This document shows positions 1 through 7,930 of a stretch of DNA of 64,000 nucleotides, one piece after another. The first letter of the stretch is position 1. Every line of letters begins with the position of its first letter. The position numbers were made by a program, and so were the translations under genes. A model generated the notes under the pieces. It was not told the DNA's origin. It saw only the letters and a list, made by a program, of their open reading frames with translations, and searched no databases. Origin of the DNA: Peterkaempfera sp044755465 (lineage in GTDB: Bacteria; Actinomycetota; Actinomycetes; Streptomycetales; Streptomycetaceae); NCBI RefSeq assembly GCF_044755465.1, contig NZ_JBIVRB010000003.1, forward strand, positions 310,001-374,000. The letters are read 5' to 3'.

Positions 1-70
1 CGTGCAGGGGGAGCACCAGGCCGGGGTAGAGCACCGAGCCCAGCGGGAAGAGCGGCAGCCGTTCGGTCAC
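1..70 (-). CDS. LON substrate-binding domain protein (N-terminus only)
   Basis: Only the first 23 codons lie in the window; the gene runs off the left edge. The leftward translation reads V/M-TERLPLFPLGSVLYPGLV, the typical opening of stand-alone LON substrate-binding (Lon N-terminal) domain proteins, in which the first beta strand is 'LPLFPLG.VL.PG..LPL'. These proteins lack the ATPase and protease parts of Lon and their role is not settled. The GTG start at 70 has no Shine-Dalgarno sequence. A TACGCT hexamer on the minus strand (78-83) ends 7 nt before it, so the transcript is probably leaderless. Family assignment rests on only 23 residues. Confidence 0.7.
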   Translation of the reverse strand, partial: MTERLPLFPLGSVLYPGLVLPLH

Positions 71-150
71 GGCGCACAGCGTACGTGGCCGGGCCGCCGC
101 CGCGCGCATCCGTTCCCGCCCCCGGGCGCGGGTCCGGCCGCCGGGGAGTG

Positions 151-193
151 GCCCGTACCGGGGCACGCTCGGGGGCAGCGCCCCGGTACGGGC
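151..193 (-). terminator. Hairpin terminator after the 289-1866 gene
   Basis: Perfect 14-bp inverted repeat GCCCGTACCGGGGC (151-164) / GCCCCGGTACGGGC (180-193) with a 15-nt loop. It lies between the stop of the leftward 289-1866 gene and the start of the leftward LON-domain gene. There is no T-run, which is normal for streptomycete terminators. The rest of 71-288 shows no gene. Confidence 0.6.
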
Positions 194-288
194 GTTCCGG
201 ACCCCCACCGCACTCCCCACCCTGGCAGCCGCACGCCCCGGCCGCCACCCGTCGCCCCACGGCGGTCACCCAGGGTGATATACGCTGG

Positions 289-1866
289 TCAGCCCCGGCG
301 CAGCAGCCGAGTGGCACCGGCGGCCACCGTGGTGGCCAGCACCCAGCCCAGCAGGACCAGCGCACCGGCCGCCCACTGGTCGGCGCCGGCCGGCTTCCAG
401 GCGCCGTCCTGGCCCAGGTCGATCAGCGGCAGCAGCAGGTCCATGGCGTACAGCGCGGCGTTCCAGTGCGGCGCCTCGTCGGCCTTGAGCGGCTGCGGCG
501 GATGCCCGGCGAAGTACGCCGCCCCCAGCGCCCAGAGCAGCGCCATCCACAGCGCCGCCCGAGCCGGCCGGTAGCCGTACCCCACGGTGACGTCCTGGAG
601 CCGCCCCCAGAGTCGGCCCAGCAGCGGCAGCCCGGCGCGGCGGCGGCGCTGCTTGGCGAGCTGGACCTCGCGGGCGTCCTCGTCCAGGCCGTCCCGCCGC
701 AGCACGGCGGCCAACTGCTCGTACGGCTCGGGGCGGAAGTCACCGAGCGCGTCGTCCAGCCAGGCGATCCGCCGGCGCAGCGGGAAGTCGGCGGCCGGGC
801 GCAGCGACTCGTAGGTGAAGCCGGTGAGCCCGACCTTCCCGCCGCCCGGCCAGCTCTCCGGCGTGTCGATCAGATTGCCCACCCGGGCCCGGGAGAGCGA
901 GACCCGGCCGGTGGGCGTCTGGCTGAGGCAGAGCCGCAGCTCGGGCGTCTGGATGCGGCGCAGCGACAGCTCCTGGTCCGCCCCGAGCCGGAACTCGGCC
1001 CGGTCGATCAGGCAGGCGTTGCCGAACCGCCCGTCGTCCAGCCGCACCCCGCCCCGGGCCCGGAACGGCACCGTGCGGCTGTCCGCGCCGGCCCGCTCGC
1101 CGTACCCCGTGCCGTAGTCGGACAGGGAGGAGCGCCAGCCGCCCAGCCAGGCCCGGCTGAGGTACAGGGTGTGCTCCACGCTGATCCGGGCCGCGTTGAG
1201 GCAGAGCCGGCCGGGGCGGGCCCGCAGCGAGCTGCCGCGCAGCGACAGCCGGCCGCCGATCCGGGCGCTGCGCAGGCTGATCTCTCCGGTGCAGCGGATC
1301 AGCTCGGCCTCCATGTCCTGGCTGACGGTGAGCCCGTCGGCGGCTATCGCCCGGTCGTGGCGGTCGCCGCCGATGATCGCCTGGTTGAGCAGCAGATCGG
1401 TGCCGATCCGCGCGTCGGTGAGCCGCAGGCCGCTGGTGAGCACGCAGCGCGGCAGATGCAGATCACCCTCGGTGGCCAGCCGGGACGCCTCGATCCGCGG
1501 CACCAGGCAGCCGATCAGCCGTAGCGTGCCGGCCCGGCACTCGGACATCAGGATCTTCCGCTCGAAGCGGCAGCCCCGCAGCTCCACATAGGCCGACACC
1601 TGCCCGCCGGCCAGGTCCAGGTCGCCGCTGACGTACGCCCCGATCAGCTTGAGGCTGGCGACACGCCCGGACTCGGCGGCCGGTCCGCCCAGCAGCAGGT
1701 GGGCCAGCACCTCGGCGCGTACGGTGCGCTCCGGGCCCCATGGACCGGAGGAGGCCGGGTCGTCCTCCTCCGGCACGCCGACCCGCAGGTCGTACACCTC
1801 CCCCCGGCGGAAGGCCGTCCACAGGCGGCGCTCCGGCTCCGACCACCCGTCCGGCGGCTGCGCCAT
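289..1866 (-). CDS. Membrane-anchored beta-helix-like protein (annotated as oxidoreductase in relatives)
   Basis: 525 residues. Start chosen at ATG 1866 (MAQPPDGWSEPERRL) because GGAAGGGGG stands 8 nt upstream; reading back to 1953 adds a segment with no family look. Residues about 60-380 show a loose repeat in which short beta strands such as 'GDLDLAGG', 'LRLIGC', 'GRLSLRGS' and 'LSLRRI' recur every 20-25 residues, suggesting a pentapeptide-like beta helix. Two hydrophobic segments near the C-terminus (about 430-447 and 497-520) should be membrane spans. Homologues next to hisD in Streptomyces are, from memory, labelled membrane-associated oxidoreductases, but I see no nucleotide or flavin motif, so that label is doubtful. 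Divergent from hisD with about 105 bp between the starts. Confidence 0.7.
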   Translation of the reverse strand: MAQPPDGWSEPERRLWTAFRRGEVYDLRVGVPEEDDPASSGPWGPERTVRAEVLAHLLLGGPAAESGRVASLKLIGAYVSGDLDLAGGQVSAYVELRGCRFERKILMSECRAGTLRLIGCLVPRIEASRLATEGDLHLPRCVLTSGLRLTDARIGTDLLLNQAIIGGDRHDRAIAADGLTVSQDMEAELIRCTGEISLRSARIGGRLSLRGSSLRARPGRLCLNAARISVEHTLYLSRAWLGGWRSSLSDYGTGYGERAGADSRTVPFRARGGVRLDDGRFGNACLIDRAEFRLGADQELSLRRIQTPELRLCLSQTPTGRVSLSRARVGNLIDTPESWPGGGKVGLTGFTYESLRPAADFPLRRRIAWLDDALGDFRPEPYEQLAAVLRRDGLDEDAREVQLAKQRRRRAGLPLLGRLWGRLQDVTVGYGYRPARAALWMALLWALGAAYFAGHPPQPLKADEAPHWNAALYAMDLLLPLIDLGQDGAWKPAGADQWAAGALVLLGWVLATTVAAGATRLLRRG

Positions 1867-1957
1867 GCCGGGCCCCCTTCCCGTCGAACACCACCCCTGA
1901 CGTCTCAGGCTGTGTATCACGGACTGGAATATCAGGCCGAGCGTTCCGGCCACTCCC

Positions 1958-1963
1958 TACACT
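1958..1963 (+). promoter_or_regulatory. -10 element of hisD (leaderless)
   Basis: TACACT ends 7 nt before the hisD GTG start, and no ribosome-binding site precedes that start. Transcription would begin at or next to the GTG. No convincing -35 is visible. Confidence 0.5.
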
Positions 1964-1970
1964 GGGCAGG

Positions 1971-3278
1971 GTGATCTCTCGAATCGACCTGCGCGGCTCC
2001 ACCGGTGACCCGCGCGATCTGCTGCCCCGCGCCGAGTTCGACGTCGAGGCCGCCCTGGAGAAGGTGCGGCCGCTGTGCGAGGACGTACGCCATCGCGGCA
2101 CCGCGGCGCTGATCGAGATCACCGAGCGGTTCGACGGGGTCCGCCTGGAGCGGGTACGGGTGCCGCAGACGGCGATCGACGAGGCGCTGGCCGGGCTGGA
2201 CCCCAGGGTGCGGGCCGCCCTGGAGGAGTCCGTGCGGCGGGCCAGGATCGTCCACCGCGAGCAGCGCCGCACCGACCACACCACCCAGGTGGTGCCCGGC
2301 GGCACCGTCACCGAGCGCTGGGTGCCGGTGCAGCGGGTGGGCCTGTACGTGCCCGGCGGCCTGGCGGTCTACCCGTCCTCCGTGGTGATGAACGTGGTGC
2401 CCGCCCAGGAGGCCGGCGTCGAGGGCATCGCGGTGACCTCCCCGCCGCAGAAGGAGTTCGGCGGCCTGCCGCACCCCACCATCCTCGCCGCCTGCGCCCT
2501 GCTCGGGGTGGACGAGGTGTACGCGGCCGGCGGCGCCCAGGCCATCGCGATGTTCGCCTACGGCACCGACGAGTGCCGCCCGGTCAACCTGGTCACCGGC
2601 CCCGGCAACATCTACGTCGCCGCCGCCAAGCGGCTGCTCAAGGGCCGGATCGGCATCGACGCCGAGGCCGGGCCCACCGAGATCGCCATCCTGGCCGACG
2701 ACAGCGCCGACCCCCGGCACGTCGCCGCCGACCTGATCAGCCAGGCCGAGCACGACCCGATGGCCGCCGCCGTGCTGGTCACCGACTCCGTCGAGCTGGC
2801 CGACCGGGTCACCAAGGAGCTGGAGCCGCAGGTCACCGCCACCAAGCACCGCGAGCGGATCGGTGAGGCGCTGGCCGGCCGGCAGTCCGGCATCGTGCTG
2901 GTGGACGACCTGGACCACGGCCTGCGGGTGGTCGACGCGTACGCCGCCGAGCACCTGGAGATCCAGACCCGCGACGCCCACGCGGTGGCCGCCCGGGTGC
3001 GCAACGCCGGAGCGATCTTCATCGGCCCGTACGCGCCCGTCTCGCTCGGTGACTACGCGGCCGGCTCCAACCACGTGCTGCCCACCGGCGGCTGCGCCTG
3101 CCACTCCTCCGGCCTGTCCGTGCAGTCCTTCCTGCGCGGCATCCACGTGGTGGACTACGACCGCGACGCACTCGCGGACGTCGCCGCGCACGTGGTGACC
3201 CTCGCGAACGCCGAAGACCTGCCGGGCCACGGGGATGCGATCCGGGCCCGCTTCGACTGGGAGACGCCCGGCCTGTGA
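1971..3278 (+). CDS. hisD: Histidinol dehydrogenase
   Basis: 435 residues, full length. Catalyses the last two steps of histidine synthesis: L-histidinol to L-histidine with two NAD+, zinc-dependent, cytosolic. Family signatures are visible: 'RVGLYVPGG' near the NAD site, 'QAEHDPMAAAVLVT', 'YAAEHLEIQT' and 'LGDYAAGSNHVLPTGG', which carry the catalytic Glu/His and zinc ligands. Start taken at GTG 1971 (VISRIDLRGST) from alignment with family N-termini and the -10 box 7 nt upstream. An upstream in-frame extension would run into the divergent gene's promoter region. First gene of the his operon; its TGA overlaps the hisC GTG (GTGA), so the two are translationally coupled. Confidence 0.97.
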   Translation: MISRIDLRGSTGDPRDLLPRAEFDVEAALEKVRPLCEDVRHRGTAALIEITERFDGVRLERVRVPQTAIDEALAGLDPRVRAALEESVRRARIVHREQRRTDHTTQVVPGGTVTERWVPVQRVGLYVPGGLAVYPSSVVMNVVPAQEAGVEGIAVTSPPQKEFGGLPHPTILAACALLGVDEVYAAGGAQAIAMFAYGTDECRPVNLVTGPGNIYVAAAKRLLKGRIGIDAEAGPTEIAILADDSADPRHVAADLISQAEHDPMAAAVLVTDSVELADRVTKELEPQVTATKHRERIGEALAGRQSGIVLVDDLDHGLRVVDAYAAEHLEIQTRDAHAVAARVRNAGAIFIGPYAPVSLGDYAAGSNHVLPTGGCACHSSGLSVQSFLRGIHVVDYDRDALADVAAHVVTLANAEDLPGHGDAIRARFDWETPGL

Positions 3279-4375
3279 CCCGCATCGACGACCTCCCCAT
3301 CCGCGACGAGCTGCGCGGCCAGTCCCCGTACGGCGCGCCGCAGCTCGACGTCCCCGTCCGGCTGAACACCAACGAGAACCCCTACCCGCTGCCCGAGCCG
3401 CTGGTCGCCCGGATCGCGGAGCGGGTCGCGGAGGCCGCCCGCCACCTCAACCGCTACCCCGACCGGGACGCGGTCGAGCTGCGGACCGGCCTCGCCGCCT
3501 ACCTCAGCCGCACCGCCGGCCACCCGGTGGACCGCAGCCGGGTCTGGGCCGCCAACGGCTCCAACGAGGTGCTCCAGCAGCTGCTCCAGACCTTCGGCGG
3601 CCCCGGCCGCAGCGCGCTCGGCTTCGAGCCCTCGTACTCGATGCACGCGCTGATCTCCCGGGGCACCGGCACCCGCTGGATCTCCGGCCCGCGCAACGAC
3701 GACTTCACCATCGACGTCGAGGCGGCCCGAGCGGTGATCGCGGAGCAGCGCCCCGACGTGGTCTTCGTCTGCTCGCCCAACAACCCCACCGGCACCGCCG
3801 TCGACGCCGGCACCGTGCTGGCCCTGCACGACGCCGCGCAGGCCGTCAAGCCCACCATGGTGGTCGTCGACGAGGCGTACGTGGAGTTCTCGCACCGCCC
3901 CTCGCTGCTGCCGCTGATCGAGGGCCGGCCGCACCTGGTGGTCTCCCGCACCATGTCCAAGGCGTTCGGCGCCGCCGGGCTGCGCCTGGGCTACCTGGCC
4001 GCCGACCCGGCCGTGGTCGACGCCGTCCAGCTGGTCCGGCTGCCGTACCACCTCTCCGCCGTCACCCAGGCCACCGCGCTGGCCTGCCTGGAGCACACCG
4101 ACACCCTGCTCGGGTACGTCGCACAGCTCAAGGCGGAGCGCGACCGGGTGGTGGCCGAGCTGCGCGAGACCGGGGTGGAAGTGGTCGACTCCGACGCCAA
4201 CTTCATCCAGTTCGGCCGGTTCGAGGACACCCACGCCGTCTGGCAGGCCCTGCTCGACCGGGGCGTCCTGGTCCGGGACAACGGCGTGCCCGGCTGGCTG
4301 CGCGTCACCGCGGGCACCCCCGCCGAGAACGACGCCTTCCTCGACGCCGTCCGCACCGCCGTCAAGCGCCACTAG
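3275..4375 (+). CDS. hisC: Histidinol-phosphate aminotransferase
   Basis: 366 residues. PLP-dependent fold-type I aminotransferase converting imidazole-acetol phosphate and glutamate to histidinol phosphate. Visible signatures: 'NTNENPYPLP' at 31-40, substrate-phosphate binding 'NGSNEVLQQL' near 94-103, 'CSPNNPTGT' at 166-174, 'VVVDEAYVEF' at 196-205, and the PLP lysine K229 in 'SRTMSKAFG'. The GTG start overlaps the hisD stop by 4 nt. Likely regulated with the operon; no separate promoter seen. Confidence 0.96.
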   Translation: MTRIDDLPIRDELRGQSPYGAPQLDVPVRLNTNENPYPLPEPLVARIAERVAEAARHLNRYPDRDAVELRTGLAAYLSRTAGHPVDRSRVWAANGSNEVLQQLLQTFGGPGRSALGFEPSYSMHALISRGTGTRWISGPRNDDFTIDVEAARAVIAEQRPDVVFVCSPNNPTGTAVDAGTVLALHDAAQAVKPTMVVVDEAYVEFSHRPSLLPLIEGRPHLVVSRTMSKAFGAAGLRLGYLAADPAVVDAVQLVRLPYHLSAVTQATALACLEHTDTLLGYVAQLKAERDRVVAELRETGVEVVDSDANFIQFGRFEDTHAVWQALLDRGVLVRDNGVPGWLRVTAGTPAENDAFLDAVRTAVKRH

Positions 4376-4406
4376 CCGCATAGCCGCAAGGAGCTGTAAC
4401 AACCCC

Positions 4407-5000
4407 ATGTCCCGAATCGGACGCGTGGAGCGCACCACCAAGGAGACCTCCGTCCTGGTCGAGATCGACCTCGACGGCACCGGCAGGGTGGACGTCTCCA
4501 CCGGTGTCGGCTTCTACGACCACATGCTCGACCAGCTCGGCCGCCACGGTCTCTTCAACCTCACCGTCAAGACCGAGGGCGACCTGCACATCGACACCCA
4601 CCACACCATCGAGGACACCGCCCTCGCGCTCGGCGCCGCCTTCAAGCAGGCCCTCGGCGACAAGACCGGCATCTACCGCTTCGGCAACTGCACCGTCCCG
4701 CTGGACGAGTCGCTCGCCCAGGTCACCGTGGACCTGTCGGGCCGCCCCTACCTGGTGCACACCGAGCCGGACACCATGGCGCCGATGATCGGCACATACG
4801 ACACCACGATGACCCGCCACATCCTGGAGTCCTTCGTCGCGCAGGCGCAGATCGCGCTGCACGTCCACGTCCCGTACGGCCGCAACGCCCACCACATCGT
4901 GGAGTGCCAGTTCAAGGCGCTGGCCCGAGCGCTGCGCTACGCCTCGGAGCGCGACCCGCGCGCCGAGGGCATCCTCCCCTCGACCAAGGGCGCGCTGTGA
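4407..5000 (+). CDS. hisB: Imidazoleglycerol-phosphate dehydratase
   Basis: 197 residues, the usual length of monofunctional HisB; the N-terminal histidinol-phosphatase domain of enterobacterial HisB is absent. Mn2+-dependent dehydration of imidazoleglycerol phosphate. Metal and active-site motifs are visible: 'GFYDHMLDQLGRHG', 'DTHHTIEDT' and, in the second half, 'NAHHIVECQFKALARAL'. AAGGAG (4388-4393) precedes ATG 4407. Its TGA overlaps the GTG of the next small gene (GTGA). Confidence 0.97.
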   Translation: MSRIGRVERTTKETSVLVEIDLDGTGRVDVSTGVGFYDHMLDQLGRHGLFNLTVKTEGDLHIDTHHTIEDTALALGAAFKQALGDKTGIYRFGNCTVPLDESLAQVTVDLSGRPYLVHTEPDTMAPMIGTYDTTMTRHILESFVAQAQIALHVHVPYGRNAHHIVECQFKALARALRYASERDPRAEGILPSTKGAL

Positions 5001-5149
5001 GCACCAAGGCAATCCTGCTGATCGCATTCGGCCTCTTCCTGCTGGGCGGCGTCTACTCCTTCTGGAAGCAGCAGCAGTCCAAGGGCGCGATCACCCTGCT
5101 GGCCGTCGGCGCGGTGCTCAGCCTCGCGTGGGGCCTCACCATCCTCTGA
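4997..5149 (+). CDS. Small two-segment membrane protein in the his operon
   Basis: 50 residues (V/M-STKAILLIAFGLFLLGG...). GTG 4997 overlaps the hisB stop by 4 nt, the same GTGA coupling seen at hisD/hisC, which argues that it is translated. Two hydrophobic stretches (about residues 5-20 and 33-49) flank a polar loop 'WKQQQSKG', so it should be an alpha-hairpin in the membrane. No enzymatic motif and no recognised family. All neighbours are soluble histidine enzymes, so a membrane partner is unexpected. Function unknown. Confidence 0.75.
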   Translation: MSTKAILLIAFGLFLLGGVYSFWKQQQSKGAITLLAVGAVLSLAWGLTIL

Positions 5150-5235
5150 GCGGTCCTCCGCGCGGTCTGCCTCCGAGCGCCGCCCCAGGCGACGGACCGA
5201 CCCCCACCCAGGTCCCCACCCAGGTAAGGAACGAT

Positions 5236-5871
5236 ATGGGCAAGCACGTGGTCGTCCTCGACTACGGCTCCGGCAACCTCCGCTCCGCCCAGCGCGCCGT
5301 GGAGCGCGTCGGGGCGGACGTCACCGTCACCGCCGACTTCCAGACCGCGCTGGACGCCGACGGCCTGCTCGTCCCCGGCGTCGGCGCCTTCGCCGCCTGC
5401 ATGCAGGGGCTGCGCGCGGTACGCGGCGAGCAGATCATCGGCCGCCGGCTGGCCGGCGGCCGGCCCGTCCTCGGCATCTGCGTGGGCATGCAGATCCTCT
5501 TCGCCCGTGGCGTCGAGCACGGCGAGGAGACGGCCGGCTGCGACGAGTGGCCGGGCACCGTGGAGCCGCTGCACGCCCCGGTGGTGCCGCACATGGGCTG
5601 GAACACCGTGGACGCGCCGGCCGGCTCCACCCTCTTCGCCGGGTTGGACGCCGACGCGCGCTTCTACTTCGTCCACTCCTACGCCGTACGGCACTGGGAG
5701 CTGACCGTCACCAACGACCGGATCAAGGCACCGCTGGTCACCCGGGCCACCCACGGCGAGCCGTTCATCGCCGCGGTGGAGAACGGCCCGCTGGCCGCCA
5801 CCCAGTTCCACCCGGAGAAGTCCGGCGACGCCGGCGCGGCCCTCCTCACCAACTGGGTCGGCTCCCTCTAG
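5236..5871 (+). CDS. hisH: Imidazole glycerol phosphate synthase, glutaminase subunit
   Basis: 211 residues. Class-I glutamine amidotransferase that hydrolyses glutamine and channels ammonia to HisF. The catalytic triad is readable: C82 in 'LGICVGMQILF', and H192 with E194 in 'QFHPEKSGD'. The N-terminal 'VVVLDYGSGNLRS' is the HisH signature. ATG 5236 is chosen because AGGTAAGGA sits 5-13 nt upstream and the family begins here. It starts 86 nt after the small membrane-protein gene. Confidence 0.97.
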   Translation: MGKHVVVLDYGSGNLRSAQRAVERVGADVTVTADFQTALDADGLLVPGVGAFAACMQGLRAVRGEQIIGRRLAGGRPVLGICVGMQILFARGVEHGEETAGCDEWPGTVEPLHAPVVPHMGWNTVDAPAGSTLFAGLDADARFYFVHSYAVRHWELTVTNDRIKAPLVTRATHGEPFIAAVENGPLAATQFHPEKSGDAGAALLTNWVGSL

Positions 5872-5946
5872 CCCGACCCGCCCGCCGCACTCCTGCCCCG
5901 TACTCCCGCCCCCGTACTCCTGACAGAAGCCCGGAGCCGTACCCGC

Positions 5947-6678
5947 ATGTCCACCCAGCACCGTCTCGAACTCCTCCCCGCCGTCGACGTCCGTGACGGC
6001 CAGGCCGTCCGCCTGGTGAAGGGGGAGTCCGGCACCGAGACCTCCTTCGGCGAGCCGCTCACCGCCGCCCTCGCCTGGCAGCAGGCCGGTGCCGAGTGGA
6101 TCCACCTGGTCGACCTGGACGCCGCCTTCGGCACCGGCTCCAACCGCGAGCTGCTCGCCGAGGTCGTCGGCCGCCTCGATGTGAAGGTGGAGCTGTCCGG
6201 CGGCATCCGCGACGACGAGTCGCTGCGCGCGGCCCTGGCCACCGGCTGCCGCCGGGTCAACCTGGGCACCGCCGCGCTGGAGTCCCCGGAGTGGGTCCGC
6301 AAGGCCATCGCGGAGCACGGCGACCGGATCGCCGTCGGGCTGGACGTCATCGGCACCACCCTGCGCGGCCGGGGCTGGACCCGCGAGGGCGGCGACCTCT
6401 ACGAGGTGCTGGCCCGCCTCGACGCCGACGGCTGCTCCCGCTACGTCGTCACCGACGTCGACAAGGACGGCACCCTGGCCGGCCCCAACCTCCAGCTGCT
6501 GCGTGACGTCTGCGCCGCCACCGACCGCCCGGTCGTCGCCTCCGGCGGCGTCTCCTCGCTGGACGACCTGCGTGCCATCTCCGGGCTGGTGCCGGTGGGT
6601 GTCGAGGGCGCGATCGTGGGCAAGGCCCTCTACGAGCAGAAGTTCACCCTCGAAGAGGCCCTGGAGGCTGTCTCATGA
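5947..6678 (+). CDS. priA: Bifunctional phosphoribosyl isomerase PriA (HisA/TrpF)
   Basis: 243 residues, (beta/alpha)8 barrel. In Streptomyces and Mycobacterium, PriA isomerises both ProFAR (histidine pathway) and phosphoribosylanthranilate (tryptophan pathway). The two catalytic aspartates are D14 in 'LLPAVDVRDG' and D133 in 'AVGLDVIGTT', matching D11 and D130 of S. coelicolor PriA with a 3-residue longer N-terminus. No trpF lies among the trp genes of this window, which fits the dual role. ATG 5947 has only a weak upstream purine stretch. Its stop overlaps the next ATG (ATGA). Confidence 0.95.
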   Translation: MSTQHRLELLPAVDVRDGQAVRLVKGESGTETSFGEPLTAALAWQQAGAEWIHLVDLDAAFGTGSNRELLAEVVGRLDVKVELSGGIRDDESLRAALATGCRRVNLGTAALESPEWVRKAIAEHGDRIAVGLDVIGTTLRGRGWTREGGDLYEVLARLDADGCSRYVVTDVDKDGTLAGPNLQLLRDVCAATDRPVVASGGVSSLDDLRAISGLVPVGVEGAIVGKALYEQKFTLEEALEAVS

Positions 6679-7112
6679 CGGACCCTGACGCACGCCGCGT
6701 CTCCGGATTCTCCCCGTACGAGGAGGAGATCGGCTTCTCCCGCGCGGTCGCGGCGGGCGACTTCGTCCTCGTCTCCGGCTGCACCGCCTGGTACGACGGC
6801 ATGGTGCAGCACGAGGGCGACCCGCACGGCCAGACCCTGGACGCCTTCGGGGTCGCCTTCGAGGCGCTGGAGAAGTTCGGCCTGGGCGTGCGCGATGTGG
6901 TCCGCACCCGGATGTACCTCACCCACGTCCGGGACACCGATGAGGTGAGCCGGGCCCACAAGGAGCTGTTCGACCAGGTCCGGCCGGCCTCCACCATGGT
7001 CGTGGTCGACGCGCTGCTGGACTCCCGCATGATGGTCGAGGTGGAGGTCGACGCCCACCAGGTGGGCCTGGCCGCCCGGCTGGGCACCACCGCCGAGGAA
7101 GGAAACCGATGA
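6675..7112 (+). CDS. RidA (YjgF/YER057c) family protein
   Basis: 145 residues. RidA proteins are small trimeric enzymes that hydrolyse reactive enamine/imine intermediates. The sequence covers the whole domain, with 'FVLVSGCTAWYDG' in the N-terminal half and the conserved Arg of the carboxylate-binding pocket in 'VRPASTMVVVDALLD', followed by 'MVEVEVDAHQ'. ATG 6675 overlaps the priA stop and its own TGA overlaps the hisF ATG (ATGA at 7109-7112), so it is coupled on both sides. This suggests a role tied to the pathway; substrate unknown. Confidence 0.9.
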   Translation: MTDPDARRVSGFSPYEEEIGFSRAVAAGDFVLVSGCTAWYDGMVQHEGDPHGQTLDAFGVAFEALEKFGLGVRDVVRTRMYLTHVRDTDEVSRAHKELFDQVRPASTMVVVDALLDSRMMVEVEVDAHQVGLAARLGTTAEEGNR

Positions 7113-7879
7113 CTCTCGCCGTCCGTGTGATCCCCTGCCTGGACGTCGACGCCGGCCGTGTGGTCAAGGGCGTGAACTTCCAGAACCTGCGGGACGCAGG
7201 CGACCCGGTCGAGATGGCCAAGATCTACGACGCCGAGGGCGCCGACGAGCTGGTCTTCCTGGACATCACCGCCTCCTCCGGCGACCGGGAGACCACCTAT
7301 GACGTGGTGCGCCGCACCGCCGAGCAGGTCTTCATCCCGCTGACCGTCGGCGGCGGCGTCCGCAGCACCGGGGACGTCGACCAGCTGCTGCGGGCCGGCG
7401 CGGACAAGGTCGGCGTCAACACCGCCGCCATCGCCCGCCCCGAGCTGGTCCGCGAGATCGCCCACCGCTTCGGCCGCCAGGTGCTGGTGCTCTCGCTGGA
7501 CGCCCGGCGCTGCCCGGAGGGCACCGAGACCCCCTCGGGGTACGAGGTGACCACCCACGGCGGCCGCCGGGGCACCGGCCTGGACGCGGTGGAGTGGGCC
7601 GCCGAGGCCGCCGACCTGGGCGCCGGCGAGATCCTGCTCAACTCCATGGACGCCGACGGCACCAAGGACGGCTACGACCTGGAGATGCTGCGGGCCGTCC
7701 GCAAGGCCGTCACCGTCCCGGTGATCGCCTCCGGCGGCGCGGGCAAGGTGGACGACTTCGCCCCGGCCGTGGACGCGGGCGCCGACGCGGTGCTCGCCGC
7801 CAGCGTCTTCCACTTCGGTGACCTGCGCATCGGCCAGGTCAAGGACGCCCTGCGGACCACCGGCCACCCGGTCCGCTGA
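7109..7879 (+). CDS. hisF: Imidazole glycerol phosphate synthase, cyclase subunit
   Basis: 256 residues, (beta/alpha)8 barrel. With HisH it makes imidazoleglycerol phosphate and AICAR from PRFAR and ammonia. Catalytic D12 is in 'RVIPCLDVDAGRVVKG' and D131 in 'LVLSLDARRC'. Phosphate-binding loops 'TVGGGVRS' and 'IASGGAGKV' are present. AGGAAACCG before ATG 7109 gives a ribosome-binding site inside the ridA gene. Last gene of the operon; a strong hairpin follows. Confidence 0.97.
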   Translation: MTLAVRVIPCLDVDAGRVVKGVNFQNLRDAGDPVEMAKIYDAEGADELVFLDITASSGDRETTYDVVRRTAEQVFIPLTVGGGVRSTGDVDQLLRAGADKVGVNTAAIARPELVREIAHRFGRQVLVLSLDARRCPEGTETPSGYEVTTHGGRRGTGLDAVEWAAEAADLGAGEILLNSMDADGTKDGYDLEMLRAVRKAVTVPVIASGGAGKVDDFAPAVDAGADAVLAASVFHFGDLRIGQVKDALRTTGHPVR

Positions 7880-7888
7880 GCCCCGACC

Positions 7889-7923
7889 GCCGCCCCGGAA
7901 CGGCCCGGCCGCTCCGGGGCGGC
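7889..7923. terminator. Bidirectional terminator between hisF and the leftward 7931 gene
   Basis: 11-bp perfect inverted repeat GCCGCCCCGGA (7889-7899) / TCCGGGGCGGC (7913-7923) in the 51-bp convergent gap. It can serve both transcripts. Confidence 0.75.
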
Positions 7924-7930
7924 GCCGTCG

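Noticed and set aside
1740..1970. Upstream extension of hisD to an ATG at 1740
   Set aside because: It would overlap the divergent membrane-protein gene and its translation is unlike any HisD N-terminus.
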